In this document: positions 1 to 10,847 of the stretch, piece by piece | How the letters are laid out: the number at the start of each line of letters is the position of its first letter | Numbering within the stretch: position 1 is the first letter of the stretch | Assembly: GCA_021030915.1 (NCBI GenBank) | Contig: JAGEMR010000146.1 | Span: 1 to 64,000 of the forward strand | DNA length: 64,000 bases | Direction: 5' to 3' | DNA from: Astrothelium macrocarpum | Lineage: Eukaryota; Ascomycota; Dothideomycetes; Trypetheliales; Trypetheliaceae | The notes under the pieces: model-generated | What the model saw: only the letters and a program-made list of their open reading frames with translations | The model's database searches: none | What the model was told of the DNA's origin: nothing | Program-made: the position numbers and the translations under genes

Positions 1-1586
1 TTTTATTTTTAATATTATATTTTTATTTATCAAAAAATTCTGATATATTTATTAATTATTTAATTATAATAATGATTATAATATTTTATAATTTATATTT
101 ACGAATTATATATTTAATATAATATTTTATTTATAAATCAATTATATTATTTTTAATTAAAATTTTTATAAATTTTTAATTTGATTTATTGAATTCAATA
201 ATTTCTGAAAAAGAATTTTTTAATATTAAAAAATTTAAATTGATTAAAATAAATGATATAAAAATTTTTATATTAGACGTATTTTGAATAATAAATAAAT
301 TATTCAAAATTTATTTATAATTTAAAAATATTATATTTATATTTTAAAAATCAATATGAATATTTTTTTTTAATATAATCATATTATATATTTAAATGAA
401 AATTTTAATTTATTCTATTTTAAATATATATTATATATTGAATATATTGAACGTAATTATTTTATTTATATAATATTATTTAAATATAAAAGATATATTT
501 ATATTAAATAATTGGAATAAATATAAATAATAAAATGATATAATTATAAGATTGATTTTATTATTTATATAATAAATAATAAATTTGATTTGAATATAAT
601 TATTATGATTATTTATAATGAAAAAATATCTATAATTCATATATTTTTTATATATTAAAGAATTAAAAATTTCAATCAATCAATAAAATATCAATTTATT
701 TAATATTTAACTGTTTTTATTAATTACGAAATAATATTTTTATAATATATTTTTATTAAATTAATATGAATTTAATTATATATTTTTAAAAATCAAAAAA
801 GGTGTAAATATTTCGTCTATTATATTGATATATTCAATCATCGTAATCCATTTTTATTTATTTATTATCATTTTTTATTTTTTTTTTATATCAAAATGAA
901 TTAATATTTTAAATGATTATTTTTTTTTTAATATTAAAATCTAATTCATTTATATTATAAATATTTGAAATATTATATTTATATTCTTTTTATTACATTT
1001 CGAATATATCAAATCAGTAATTTATCATTTTTATAATAATTCCATTCATATGAATAAATTCAAATTGAATAATATATATATTATAAATCTGAGAATATTA
1101 TTTATTAAAACGATTAATCTAATAAATATTAATTAATTCAAAATAAATTTATATAGAACGTAAATAAAATATATAATAAATATATTTTTTTTATAAAAAT
1201 TCAATAAATTTAATCAATAATAAATATATAATTAAAATTCCTATAATAATATATTATTTAATTCAATAAATTAAAATTGATTTTTTAATATTTATTAAAA
1301 ATTATCGTGATTTTATAATTATAATATATAATTGATTATTATTTAATTTACGCGTCAAAATCGTATAAATAATTTTGAATATATATATAATCTCATGAAT
1401 AAATAAAAATAATTTTTAAAAAAATATATTATAAATAATTTTTATTTTATTTTCTAATTCTGTTTTTTTTTAAAAAAATTTGAATAATCATGATTGAATG
1501 TATGTAAATTTTGTACTGATCACATGCGGAACGCATGTACAGCGTGTCTCAAAATGTAGGCTATCTCAAAACACCGTGGTAGACCC
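1..1586 (-). mobile_element. Decayed Fot1/Pogo-like DNA transposon (family D), right end in window
   Basis: Very AT-rich DNA with a transposase remnant on the minus strand at 476-679, read as a degenerate DDE-region segment like the family B transposase at 62146-62391 (shared pattern of NH/N, IKF, then QL/QPLDIN). The right end carries a more GC-rich terminal segment at about 1515-1586, followed by TA at 1587-1588. This terminus contains the motif TCTCAAAA at 1547 and 1564, exactly 17 bp apart, as in the other transposon ends here. The left end lies outside the window. Composition and stop codons fit RIP decay; it is not a working gene. Confidence 0.6.
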
Positions 1587-1587
1587 T

Positions 1588-2245
1588 AATCAAAATTATT
1601 TTTATTAAATTAGATATTTTATAATATATATTTAATTGATTAAATAATATCTAACGATATCCAATTTTTATTTATATAAATATAAATAATAATTATAATC
1701 CATAATTTTGATCTGTCATGATCAATATCGATAATTTTATTTTATTCAAATATTTTTTTATTAAATATTTTTTAAATTTTTTAAAAGATATCTAATAAAA
1801 ATCCTTTCTCATTCATATTATAAATATTATACGATTTAATATTATAATTATCAATTTTATTAAATAATTTTAAAAATTAAAAATGAAAAAATATAATTCA
1901 AAAATATTTATTAAATCAAAATAGAATTTATATTGATATTAATTATCATTTTTTTTTCGAATTAAATTAATATTTTTTAAATAATTAATAAATAATTCTT
2001 TTTGATATCAATTTATAAATTTTTTAATCTGATTAATTTCATAAATAATATCAATAATATTATAAATAAAATTATATATCATTTAATACGTAAAAAATAA
2101 ATCATAATCCGAAAATTTATTTATATAAATATAAAAAATGAATTTTTTTATTTTTTTAAAATTGATCTGAATATTTCAATGAAAATCTTGAACATTGATG
2201 ATATCCTTTTTAAAATAATCTTATAATATAGAATAGGCGATATTA
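1588..2245. other. AT-rich, gene-free transition
   Basis: RIP-like AT-rich sequence continuing to a sharp change of composition near 2245, where normal genic DNA begins. No coding frame, terminal repeat or RNA gene could be recognised. Confidence 0.6.
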
Positions 2246-2956
2246 TATTTTCTGATAGTCGATTTGATATTAGACTGTTTCTGGCTTTTCAGATCAGTAA
2301 AAGCGACGTCAATTGGAGCCATATTGATGGAATTATTGAATTTCAAAAATTTGTGCGCTGTTCAAAAAAAAGTGTCGGAGTGGTGGTCCGAGCGGTGTGG
2401 TGGGGAATACTCCTACAGTGGTATCGAAAATCGCTTTCGATCAATTGCATTGTCCAAAGATGTAGACTTTGTAAACAATTGATCTAAATTTATTCGTTTT
2501 CATAGCGATTCCCGCACTATTCGACGATATCTAAGAAATTCAGATGATCGAGGTGGCTCGTTCAGCCCAATGTGTCTCAAGGCAAGGCTCTACAGCATAT
2601 TTGGCAGATGCTAGGTCAAAGTCTGAGCCCTAACTCACAACTATGTTCCGTTTGCTTTAATCACGAGGTTGTGTTTGGGAAGCATGAATTTTTTGGTCCC
2701 CCTTGACCGAGAGCTGCCTGGCAAAGATCGAAGATTGGGAGACCATCGTATATCATTGTAAACTCCTCACTCATTTTAGGAAGTCTCAATCTATCGCCAC
2801 TGAGATGTCCACAAAAATAGGTGGAAGGTGCTGGGGACCTGAACATGAGCTGCTCACCAAGTAAGCAGTGGTATGACTCACTGAACAACGCAAGTCACGA
2901 ATGCTCTCTTCCACATCTTATAGCACTATACTATTGTTCACTGAGTTCTAGTTACA
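2246..2956. other. Intergenic, possible DNA-binding-like remnant at 2264-2482
   Basis: Mostly non-coding. A 72-codon open stretch at 2264-2482 (+) ends in a segment reading EYSYSGIENRFRSI, reminiscent of the IENRFR-type segment of fungal Myb/SANT-like proteins. It has no convincing start or neighbouring exon, so at best it is a gene relic beside the AT-rich block. The resemblance is from memory and weak. Confidence 0.25.
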
Positions 2957-4301
2957 ATGGATACGAGTGCTCCTCTTACTCGCTCACGAAGTGGGCCTCC
3001 AAGTTCACAGACGACTCGCATCGAACAACTTTTCCCTCGCCTTGAGCGTTCAAGTTCACAGGCAATTCGCATCGAACACTTTTCTCCTCGCCTTGAGTCT
3101 TCAAGTTCACAGACAACTCGCATCGAACACTTTTCCCCTCGCCTTGACCCTCCAAAGAAACAACACCGACGCATGGCTTCCTCAGAAATTCAGTCCAAAA
3201 TCAGCAAGACCCATCTTTTTCCCATGCTTGCATTCAATCCCTTGTATAAGTCACTGACTTGGTGTGCACCGATTGAGGCTTGTGGAACATGGGAACAGGA
3301 AACACCTGATATTGAGCAATTATTTGATAATGGCAATAATGACAAAGTATGTATTTCCGATTACCAAACTTACTATTTTGACAAGAGTAGGTCAGAAAAG
3401 ACCTCCAAAGGTTTGGGAAGGCAGCCTGCATCGTCTGGAACGATTATGATGATCTGACGAGTTCTGGGGTTTTCGTCAAGGTCTCAGCCAAAGACTGCCG
3501 CCCGCGATTATTTGTCGTTACAGGAGCTGGTCTGTTTGGTGGAGGACACTTGGTCTCGCTCCCTTCGATTGATGGGCCAAAAACTGTTCGACGATGGAAG
3601 CAATGTGATTTCTATGCTTCGAACGCGACCCATCCTCGAAATGATGCTCGGGACAAGTGCCGTAGCCCTTGTCGATTGGTCTATGCTGATTTCGAATCCG
3701 ATTTGGCTATTCTTGAAGTGGACAACTTGAGGCCGTTTGACGATGGAGATGAAGATTATCTGGCGATTACTCCGAATGATCTTTGGATAGGTCCACACAG
3801 CAGAGACATTCCCGATAAACTTGCGATCTATGGCTATGCCGGTACCATGGAATCAAGTGCCAGTTTCCCCAAAAATGGTCAATCTTGGGAAAACCTCATG
3901 GTCGATCAAATGGACCGCCTTCCGATCTCTGAAAGCCAAAAATTAATTCTGAAACGGTCACGACCAACATTCGACGAAATTTTTCCCCAGGATACCAAAA
4001 TCATTTCTCCAGGCAAAATAATAACGGTTAGCGAGTGGTATCGATCACAAGAGACCGGCGAACGTTATCCAGTCAACCGGATTGCACTCAGCTGCCCAGC
4101 TACGGCTTGTATGGCGGGGGGACCTGTCGTTTGGGTAAATGGCACACGACCAAAGGTTGTTGGTATTTGTAAGTCAGTAACCTGCAAAGACTTACCCCAG
4201 GACTGACATTAGAAGTAACTTGCGGTCGAACGTCTGGTATTTCTTGCAACTGCGCCGCACCTTTCACCTACCAGTTTCTGGACTTGTTTACAGCATGGTA
4301 G
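2957..4301 (+). CDS. Trypsin-fold protein, probable pseudoprotease, with N-terminal 17-aa repeats
   Basis: Model: exons 2957-3346, 3391-4168, 4216-4301 (417 aa). Both introns have clear donors (GTATGT, GTAAGT) and acceptors, and the frame closes. If intron 2 is not spliced, the protein ends instead at 4206. The first 65 residues hold three copies of a 17-aa unit like SSSQTTRIEHFSPRLE. A chymotrypsin/HtrA-like layout follows: a SSGVFV strand, RLFVVTGAG where active enzymes have VxTAAH, SDLAILEVD with the expected Asp kept, and CMAGGPVVW where active enzymes have GNSGGP. The catalytic His appears to be Gly and the Ser to be Ala. Family assignment is by motif layout only. Inference: a non-catalytic binding protein or a degenerating gene. 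An internal Met after the repeats (MASSEI) is an alternative start. Confidence 0.6.
3001..3153 (+). repeat. 51-bp tandem repeat, three copies, in frame
   Basis: The word AAGTTCACA recurs at 3001, 3052 and 3103, giving an exact 51-bp period over three copies. Since 51 is divisible by 3, the array is translated as three 17-residue units in the N-terminal part of the trypsin-fold protein. The copies differ at several bases. Confidence 0.85.
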
Positions 4302-4890
4302 ACCTGAGCTTGCTTCTCTGATAGTTGCTCAATCACACGAAAACTCAACCTGGCGGGACGACCTTAACCCGAGAGGCGAAGGTCATATCATCCCACTTCG
4401 ATGCGACATATTATCCCTCTTCCGCACTCCGGTATCATCACAACAGGAGTGAAGCTTCTTTCTGAGGCTTCATGATTTAGAATCAATCACTTAAGGCGTA
4501 TCTTATGTGGTCAAAGATGGCTTCTCTGCGCGTCGAGCAGACTGCTATAATCTTTCCAGGTAACTTTCACTTTGTTCTATTTCATCGAATAACCATTCGG
4601 AACAGACCCCAAGAGATAAGTCCCACGATCCAAGTCTTGCTGAGCGTGGATCGGGCCAAGAATCCAACTTGTATACATCGTCATTAGTACCAAAACAATG
4701 TTCCATCAAGGTTTCCTCACGTAAATGTGATTTTCGTTGGCTTACTATAGTCCCAATACAATGCCCAAGGGCATCATACAACTATCTCCCAGATATGACA
4801 CCCAACACGGTAAAATTTCCTTGATTTCCATTTTATCGAAGAGTTTCAGAGTCGAACATTTTTATGTAAAATCTTAGGCAAGGCCTGAAG
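4302..4890. other. Intergenic region
   Basis: About 590 bp between the 3' ends of two convergent genes. Short open frames on both strands show no recognisable protein and no splice-linked extension. Confidence 0.5.
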
Positions 4891-6338
4891 TCAAAATCCT
4901 TCTTTTGCCAGCATGTCTCCCATGGCTACTTGTTAGCATCTTGTCTACCATAGCAAGAAGCGCAACTCACCGGCAACATCCAGATAGAATGCAATGGCAT
5001 TAAAGCTACTTCCTAATCAATCTAGATATTCAGACACGTTATTGGCGTGGAGGTCGAGCTTACTTTCTCTTATTTCCTGTCAATTCCCATACCATCCAAC
5101 GTAACCTGTTTGTCCAATTGATGAGGTCGAGGTGACTTACGCCAACCAGGGTGCCTCGGTATGAGCCCCATACACTAGACTCAGCAGAGACAAGTCCATC
5201 ATTTGAGCCTTCGAGATCTTGAATGATTCGATGTGATTGACGAAATATGGAGAGCCAGCCCGGCTCGAAAGTAGCACCATATGAAAAATAACTTAAGATG
5301 ATTAGCTCGACAGTGTCCAAACGTCTCAAGTAAAGACGCAAATGCTCGCAAACATACCGGACAGCGTCCACGTTTGGTGTCTTGGGATTGAACTCGTTCA
5401 ACATGTATTCTCTAGTCAGTTGACTAAATGCACCGCTTTCAATCCCAAAGACTTCCAAGACCTTGTACAGTCTAGGTAACTGTGTTGCTATTCTCGTTTT
5501 AGAACCGATCATGTTTGTGACGTGAATCTTCTTACGGCCAATTTGTTTGAACAGGTGGTCGGCAAATGCAGAACCTATGTCTTTCAGCAAAGCAAGAGAC
5601 GCAGGTATACTTGCAGGTAGTACCCTTGTGGGGGCTCGCAATAGTTGTCAAGGAAAGTACTCTCACATCCGGTAGACGCAACCTGCTGATCATATATCGA
5701 GCGTCAAGTCCACTATCCAATTAGTGATCCAACTAGTATTTCCTTCGAGTGTCCATACCCCTAGTAAAGCTTAGCTATATAGCTTCATTTCGGGCTTCAT
5801 CGTACCATGCTATGACTGGTTTTGGATCAGCCCTGTCGCTCTTAAACCTATAATGGACCTTTACCCTATGATATTGACACGCTTCCCACGAGCTTTTCGT
5901 GAAACACAGTCCGCAAGTTTCTCCGCTCTTACCTCTATTGACCCTGAAGGTGGTACTGTAGCTGTCATGACTTCGACACCTCTAGCTGATAATGCTTCTG
6001 TGATCCCTCTCCAATATTGTATCCCAGGGAGCTGCTCTCCAAGAAGGTGAAGCTCATCAAATCCGAATAGCCCGTGAGCGAGGATAACAGGATTTTTAGG
6101 TGCATCTAACGCGAGCTCAGTCTTTGCATCGGTGTAGAAAGGGTCGGAATATCAAACCGTATCTATCTTTGATGGTAGCGAATCGATCTTCTATCAGATT
6201 TTCTTCGTGTAGACGTGGGTCCGAGATAGCCTTCGTTCTCTTTGATGTGGTACTAAACCTCGTCCACAGTGATTTGCTGTGTAATGGAGGAGCTTTTGCA
6301 TACAATTGCCAAATTACCCGTGATGGAGCTCGCAACAT
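4891..6338 (-). CDS. Triacylglycerol-lipase-like alpha/beta hydrolase, ten exons including a 2-nt microexon
   Basis: Exons on the minus strand: 6158-6338, 5865-6105, 5806-5815, 5759-5760, 5624-5712, 5522-5580, 5358-5479, 5064-5291, 4971-5005, 4891-4916. They sum to 993 nt (330 aa) with all phases closing. The N-terminus (MLRAPSR..., Arg/Ser-rich, no acids for about 35 residues) resembles a mitochondrial presequence. Then come PVILAHGLFGFDEL (oxyanion strand), GKRVNIIG, the nucleophile elbow GHSMGG with Ser143, SLTTIASPHK, the FSQLTREYM cap helix, NDGLVS (candidate Asp266) and GVSHLDLINW (candidate His288). This matches the fungal lipase-2/DUF676-like hydrolases, which cleave ester bonds of lipids. 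The elbow is assembled from three exons, one only 2 nt long. The 42-bp intron 5480-5521 is in frame and might be retained. The acceptor at 5006 has an in-frame alternative three bases away. Confidence 0.78.
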
Positions 6339-6735
6339 TGAAGACAATAGCAATAAGTGATCCACATGTTTGGCGTTGAATCAAAAGTACTTTACCTGGG
6401 TTACCGTTCAGGGTCCTGAATCTACCCTCTGACGTCGTTTCTACATGGATCTATCGCTGTACTGACAAAGTCTATTTATAACATCGGTCATCTCGCAATT
6501 TCGCATTAGCAAGATCTATCGACGCATGTTGTAAAGAACAGGATTAGTACACGATATTTGACTCTCTCAAATTGAGCAAAAATTTCATCAGCATGTCATT
6601 CAAAGAAAGCATCATCCGACGAACAAGTGTACAAGCTGGTGTGATGGTATCAAATATTTCGGTGCATTGCCTCTAAAGAAAGCCATGCCATTGACGTATG
6701 CAGCAATGAAATTACAGAGACGCTATTCATACAAT
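6339..6735. other. Promoter region of the lipase gene / downstream of VMA10
   Basis: About 400 bp between two minus-strand genes. No open frame of note and no RNA gene seen; it presumably holds the VMA10 3' UTR and the lipase promoter. Confidence 0.5.
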
Positions 6736-7363
6736 TTATGCCGGTGCCTCAACCCTATCTGGCACCTCTGGCTTAACGTCGAACACGGCTTTTAGCAAGT
6801 CTTCAACCACCTTCTTGCCTTCCTTGTCTCCAATACCCTTGATCTCCTTGATCTTCTCCTCAGTATCCTTATTCGCGTCATCTTCGGCCTTTTGGTTTCC
6901 GCTTGAGTGCTATGTGGCCGTAAGGGATGTGGTGTGCATTTGATAGTCGTGCTTTGTGACATACCTCTTTTTCAAAAGCCTTGAACTCCTCTTCCTTTTG
7001 TTTCCTGTAGTCTTCAATCTCTTTCTGCGCTTCGCTTCTTGCGTCCTTTACTCGTTTGGTCCGGTCTGAAGCGCTTGTCAGTACTTCATGGGTGGGTGGG
7101 GTGTAGCGGTAGCAGGGTTTTTACATTCTCTAGCTGGACTTTATGTCAGCTAAGAAGCTACAAGAAAAAACAAAGAGTTATGGGTCTACCTTTTTGGACA
7201 ATCTTTTGCGCTTCTCGTTCGGCCTGTATCATAGCTTGAGCATTGAACATTCAACTTGGTGGGGCCACTTTACATCAAGTAGTGTTTGGATGCCTGCGGA
7301 ATTTTGGGCCGACTAGCCGTTCATCAGCCATTTTCAAAGTAACGCAGTCATTCTACATACCAT
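6736..7363 (-). CDS. VMA10: V-type proton ATPase subunit G
   Basis: Peripheral-stalk subunit of the vacuolar H+-ATPase V1 sector, which couples ATP hydrolysis to proton pumping into vacuoles and endosomes. Exons: 7361-7363 (only the ATG), 7274-7312, 7190-7223, 7125-7133, 6965-7065, 6736-6909; 360 nt, 119 aa, the usual size for fungal subunit G. The product begins MSAQNSAGIQTLLDAEREAQ and continues with KIVQKAREYRTKRVKDAR, EEEFKAFEKE and a Lys/Glu-rich C-terminus ending VEAPA. The signature AREY is split by a 9-nt exon (7125-7133) flanked by good GTARA donors and CAG acceptors. The protein is a long charged helix. It is transcribed away from PET117, with 267 bp between the start codons. Confidence 0.93.
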
Positions 7364-7630
7364 GTTGCGTACTGTCGGGGAATGCGAAGGGATTGGCAAG
7401 CTGTTGAATTGATAGTGTTGCTGGCTAGTTGGAACAGGTGACAGCAAAGACCCTGGTCAATGCCAAGCCCTAAGCCCTGTGGATCCCTCACCCATAATAA
7501 TTACGCCATGCGACACCGAAATTGAAAGTCAAGAGCCGATACCCATCACACCTCACTCCGTTTTTCTCAAATTACGCCTGCAATCACGGGTTTTGTGGCC
7601 TGAAAATTGGTGGCCTCTCTAGCGACTGGA
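7364..7630. promoter_or_regulatory. Divergent promoter between VMA10 and PET117
   Basis: The two start codons are 267 bp apart on opposite strands, so both promoters must lie here. No TATA box stands out. Both products serve organelle energetics (vacuolar proton pump; cytochrome oxidase assembly), but co-regulation is only inferred from the arrangement. Confidence 0.55.
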
Positions 7631-7947
7631 ATGTCATTAGCCGCCAAGTTGACGCTCGCAGGCACAACGTGCGGCGCGATTGGCATCGTCATTTTCGTAC
7701 ACTATGGTCAGCAAGCAGAGAAAGCGGTGAGTAGCGCTTCGATGCGGCCTCGTCCCAATTGAGACGGTAGCAAGTGCTCATATCATAGCAGGCTATGCAT
7801 GCTGGAGTCATTCGGGACATGGAGCAACAGAGATTGAAGCGTGAGCGTCAAGCGGATTTTGAGATGCAACGAGCTTTGGAGCAAGAATATCGCAAAATTC
7901 AGACTGTATCGGACGGCAAGCAAATGTCTTCCAATGAAGCAAAATGA
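7631..7947 (+). CDS. PET117: Cytochrome c oxidase assembly factor PET117-like, mitochondrial
   Basis: Two exons, 7631-7726 and 7792-7947, joined at a phase-0 intron with donor GTGAGT; 83 aa. The product starts MSLAAKLTLAGTTCGAIGI with one hydrophobic segment (about residues 8-25), then VHYGQQAEKAAMHAGVIRDM and a charged helical tail ending SSNEAK. This is the size and layout of PET117, a small inner-membrane mitochondrial protein that acts with Cox15/haem a synthase in complex IV assembly. The VHY...H.GVI.D pattern is the family hallmark as I remember it. Start codon context is good and the upstream frame is closed. Confidence 0.85.
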
Positions 7948-8809
7948 TTGGTGTTGGTGAAAGAAATGTCGCAATCTCCATTGTTGGAAACCGGCTTCGG
8001 ACGATACATCGCGACGTCCAACTACTCACAAAATCAATACCACAACTCGGCCCGTGGAGCTAGGTCAAACGACTTTCGATAGGGCAAACGAGTTTCAAAT
8101 TTGCTATCCGCTGATGAGACCACGGCGTCTAATCGCGATAATCCTACGGATGCAATATTGGGTTCATGTTGCTGCCCAGAGAGATCACTCCCGTTGGCAG
8201 TCAAAATGGTTTGGTCAAATGGTCATGGATTGCATAAAAGCGGTGTATATCAATCTATACGATTGGAAGTAAGCATCTGCAAGAAGCTCCGAGCGTATAT
8301 GTAGCTACCTATGTAAACCCTGCCCTGTCAGTAGAGAGTGTCTCAAGGTCCAACTGGAAGGCTGCCAGTAAAGCAAAAAAAATGATTTATTAATAGTGAA
8401 ACGTCCCCATTTGAAAAAGCAACACCCTGAGCTCAGCATATCCTTACGAGCTTTATCTTTGTTTGGATTAGGATCAAACAAAGTGATTCTAGTTTCACGA
8501 ACGCGAAAGTGGCGCGCGCAAAGTGGTTTGGTTGGGTTAGCGAGGCTCGCTTAGTTCGTAGACCCTTGTTGCCTCTGGCTGCGCGCAGCGTTGCCCTGTA
8601 AACAAAAGTGCTAGTCATGAAATCATTTTAAGCCCACCTTACTCACTGTCGACCACGATCCTATTCATACGAGCCTGCATCTTACCTCGATTCCGTCAAC
8701 GTAGGAGGACTTCATTGCACCTCTCCGAATCTTTCTAAAAAATACCCCCAACGAAAGAGCATTCACCGTTGCTGGCTAACAAACGACCTTCAGCCATTCA
8801 ACAGGCACA
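7948..8809. other. Intergenic, no recognised gene
   Basis: About 860 bp between PET117 and the E2 gene. Open stretches at 8054-8304 (+) and 8433-8618 (-) give unrecognised low-information peptides. The right 200 bp, pyrimidine-rich near 8690-8800, is likely the E2 promoter and leader. Confidence 0.45.
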
Positions 8810-9468
8810 ATGAATACCCTTCGTGGTCAGAACACAGCGAGCATGACTGAGAAAACTTCCAATCCGATGCCTTCTGCCAGTCAAAGTGGCAATGTCACTA
8901 AGCGGTATAGCACTCACTCCAAGATTCCCAACCTTTTTCAAATGTACTAATACACGAATTTACAGTTTGCAATCGGAGCTAATGTCTTTGATGATGACGT
9001 CTACACCAGGCATTTCTGCATTTCCAAATGATGGCAATCTTCTCAACTGGACAGCAACGATCGTCGGTCCTGAGGCAACGCCTTATGCTGGACTTATTAT
9101 GAAGCTCTCTTTTGCTTTTCCCTCCACATATCCGTACACGGCACCAACCGTTGTCTTCAAGACACCCATCTATCATCCCAACATCGACTTCTCTGGCAGG
9201 ATATGTCTCGACATTTTGAAGGACAAATGGAGTGCAATCTACAATGTCCAGAGCGTGTTGCTAAGTTTGCAGAGTCTGCTCGGCGAGCCGAACAAGTAAG
9301 TAGATATAGTCGTCCAAATGATGTTCGAAATCAGTTTATTGACGCCGAATCAGCGCGAGCCCGCTCAACGGTCAAGCAGCCGAGCTTTGGGACCAAGACT
9401 CGGCAGAGTTCAAGAAGCACGTTCTTGCACGGCATCGTGACATTACAGATGAGGAGGCAAGGCAGTAG
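8810..9468 (+). CDS. Ubiquitin-conjugating enzyme E2, UBE2C/UBC11 type
   Basis: Exons 8810-8904, 8966-9295, 9354-9468; 540 nt, 179 aa. Takes ubiquitin from E1 and, in this subfamily, works with the anaphase-promoting complex to mark cyclins for degradation. Visible features: a flexible N-terminal extension (about 31 residues), RLQSELMSLMM helix 1, GISAFP, TYPYTAP, the HPN motif at residues 102-104, and GRICLDILKDKWSA with catalytic Cys112. The C-terminal part reads LGEPNNASPLNGQAAELW. The N-terminal extension, the LM.LMM...GISAFP signature and the length fit UBE2C/UbcH10 better than other E2 classes. Introns are 61 and 58 bp with consensus ends. Confidence 0.93.
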
Positions 9469-10847
9469 ATGTTGGAGGCCGGACAGGTTCATGACGACGA
9501 ATTAGTATGATTGAAGCATGATACGATCTTTGGGCAAGTCTGTAGCATGAGCGAGTGGATCTGCATAGGGACGGTTGCACTGACAGGATGGAATGGCTGT
9601 TTTTTTCTTTTCTTTGCAGCTGGAGCGATTAATAGATCAGGGACAACGAGTCTCTCGATTGTGCAGCCTCATCTCGTTTGAGGGGCAGGCGAAGTCAAGC
9701 TCGAAACACCTAGCAACCTGAAACCAAGCTTTGAACAAGGCAAAACTACGTAGCTAGTCAATCAGTGACATTTTCGGACAGCACCAAGGATGCAGCCATG
9801 GCTCGAGCGTGGACAAGGTGCGGAAGCGCGCGATCGGTAGCCGAGAACGTGGGTCTCCCAAACCCTGTTCCTGACTAGGCAGGTACGGATACTCCAATAT
9901 ATCGACACAGGCCAGGTGGTAAGGTGGTGCGGTGGTGCGGTGGTGAGGTAAGAAAGAGTGCGCATGATCTCGAGAGCAGCAGATCGAGAGAAGAGATCGA
10001 AACGACAGAAGGCGCTATGCTGCTGAATCATGCGTTGGTATTGTGTCTGAGAGTTTAGGCGCAGTGTTGTTCCAGACACCATTGCAGCGGGCCGAGAAAG
10101 GCTCAGAACGCCGCCCGCCTGGCCGACCAGCCGGGAGCGCCGACTGGCTCAGCGATGATGCTGTGTGACTCGGGGAATTATATATGGGACTGGATTGCGG
10201 GGGGCTCATTGACGCTCTTGAGACAGGAACCAGATGAAGGTGTGGCAGTTTATAATCTCGGCGATAAAAGGGCAATTGCTGACGTGGTGACGGGAATAAT
10301 AAAGCATCGGGACTAGGTCGCTGCGGGTCAGGTTGGAGTGCAGACGTACATGAACGGAATGAGGGTAGAATTTGGCTTTTGGCTCTCACCGTACCTACCC
10401 ACACGAGCGTGCCCGGTGGCGCCTCATTGCGGCCAGGCGTGCCAGGAAAGCTGAGCGAGGTGTGAGCTTTGGTATCACCACCCACCCACACCCACGCCTC
10501 CACCATCACCCGGTACCTTTCTATTGTTCCACTCCACGCCTTTGTTCGGGCCTCTGTGCCCTGTGCCCTGTGCCCTCTGCCCTCGACGCCTCCACAGCAC
10601 ACAATGATCCATTCACTTCTTCGTTTTCTATTGTCGAGTCCGCCCCACTCTGCCTTTGCCTGTGACGAACCGGCCACATTCCCTACCGCTTGCTTGCTGC
10701 ATACCCACCATTTTCCCGGTAGCCCAAACCCGAATTGCTCCTCTTTTCCTGTCACTGATTTTTTTGCTAGCCACATTCCATATGCAATAGCGGCGGCATC
10801 TATGTTCACCATCCTATACAGTCCTATAACCCATCCCTACGCCTGTC
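9469..10847. other. Intergenic region with simple repeats upstream of the ELL gene
   Basis: About 1.4 kb. Contains a GGTGGTGCG-type microsatellite at about 9915-9950 and a short TGTGCCC tandem run at about 10555-10576. The 500 bp before the ELL start are C/T-rich on the plus strand, like a fungal promoter and leader. Several long open stretches on both strands (for example 10015-10812 on minus) have repetitive, low-information composition and no family resemblance, so I do not call them genes. Confidence 0.5.

Noticed and set aside
5713..5805. Frameshifted lipase pseudogene
   Set aside because: At first the elbow seemed to carry a 2-bp frameshift. Two short consensus introns around a GG exon restore GHSMGG and close the whole CDS, so a functional gene is the simpler reading.
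9915..9950. Possible telomere-like or CRISPR-like repeat
   Set aside because: Only an irregular GGTG microsatellite; no spacer structure and no telomeric TTAGGG array.
10015..10812. 265-codon open frame on the minus strand
   Set aside because: Biased, repetitive composition, alternative start, no family resemblance, and it lies in the ELL promoter/leader.
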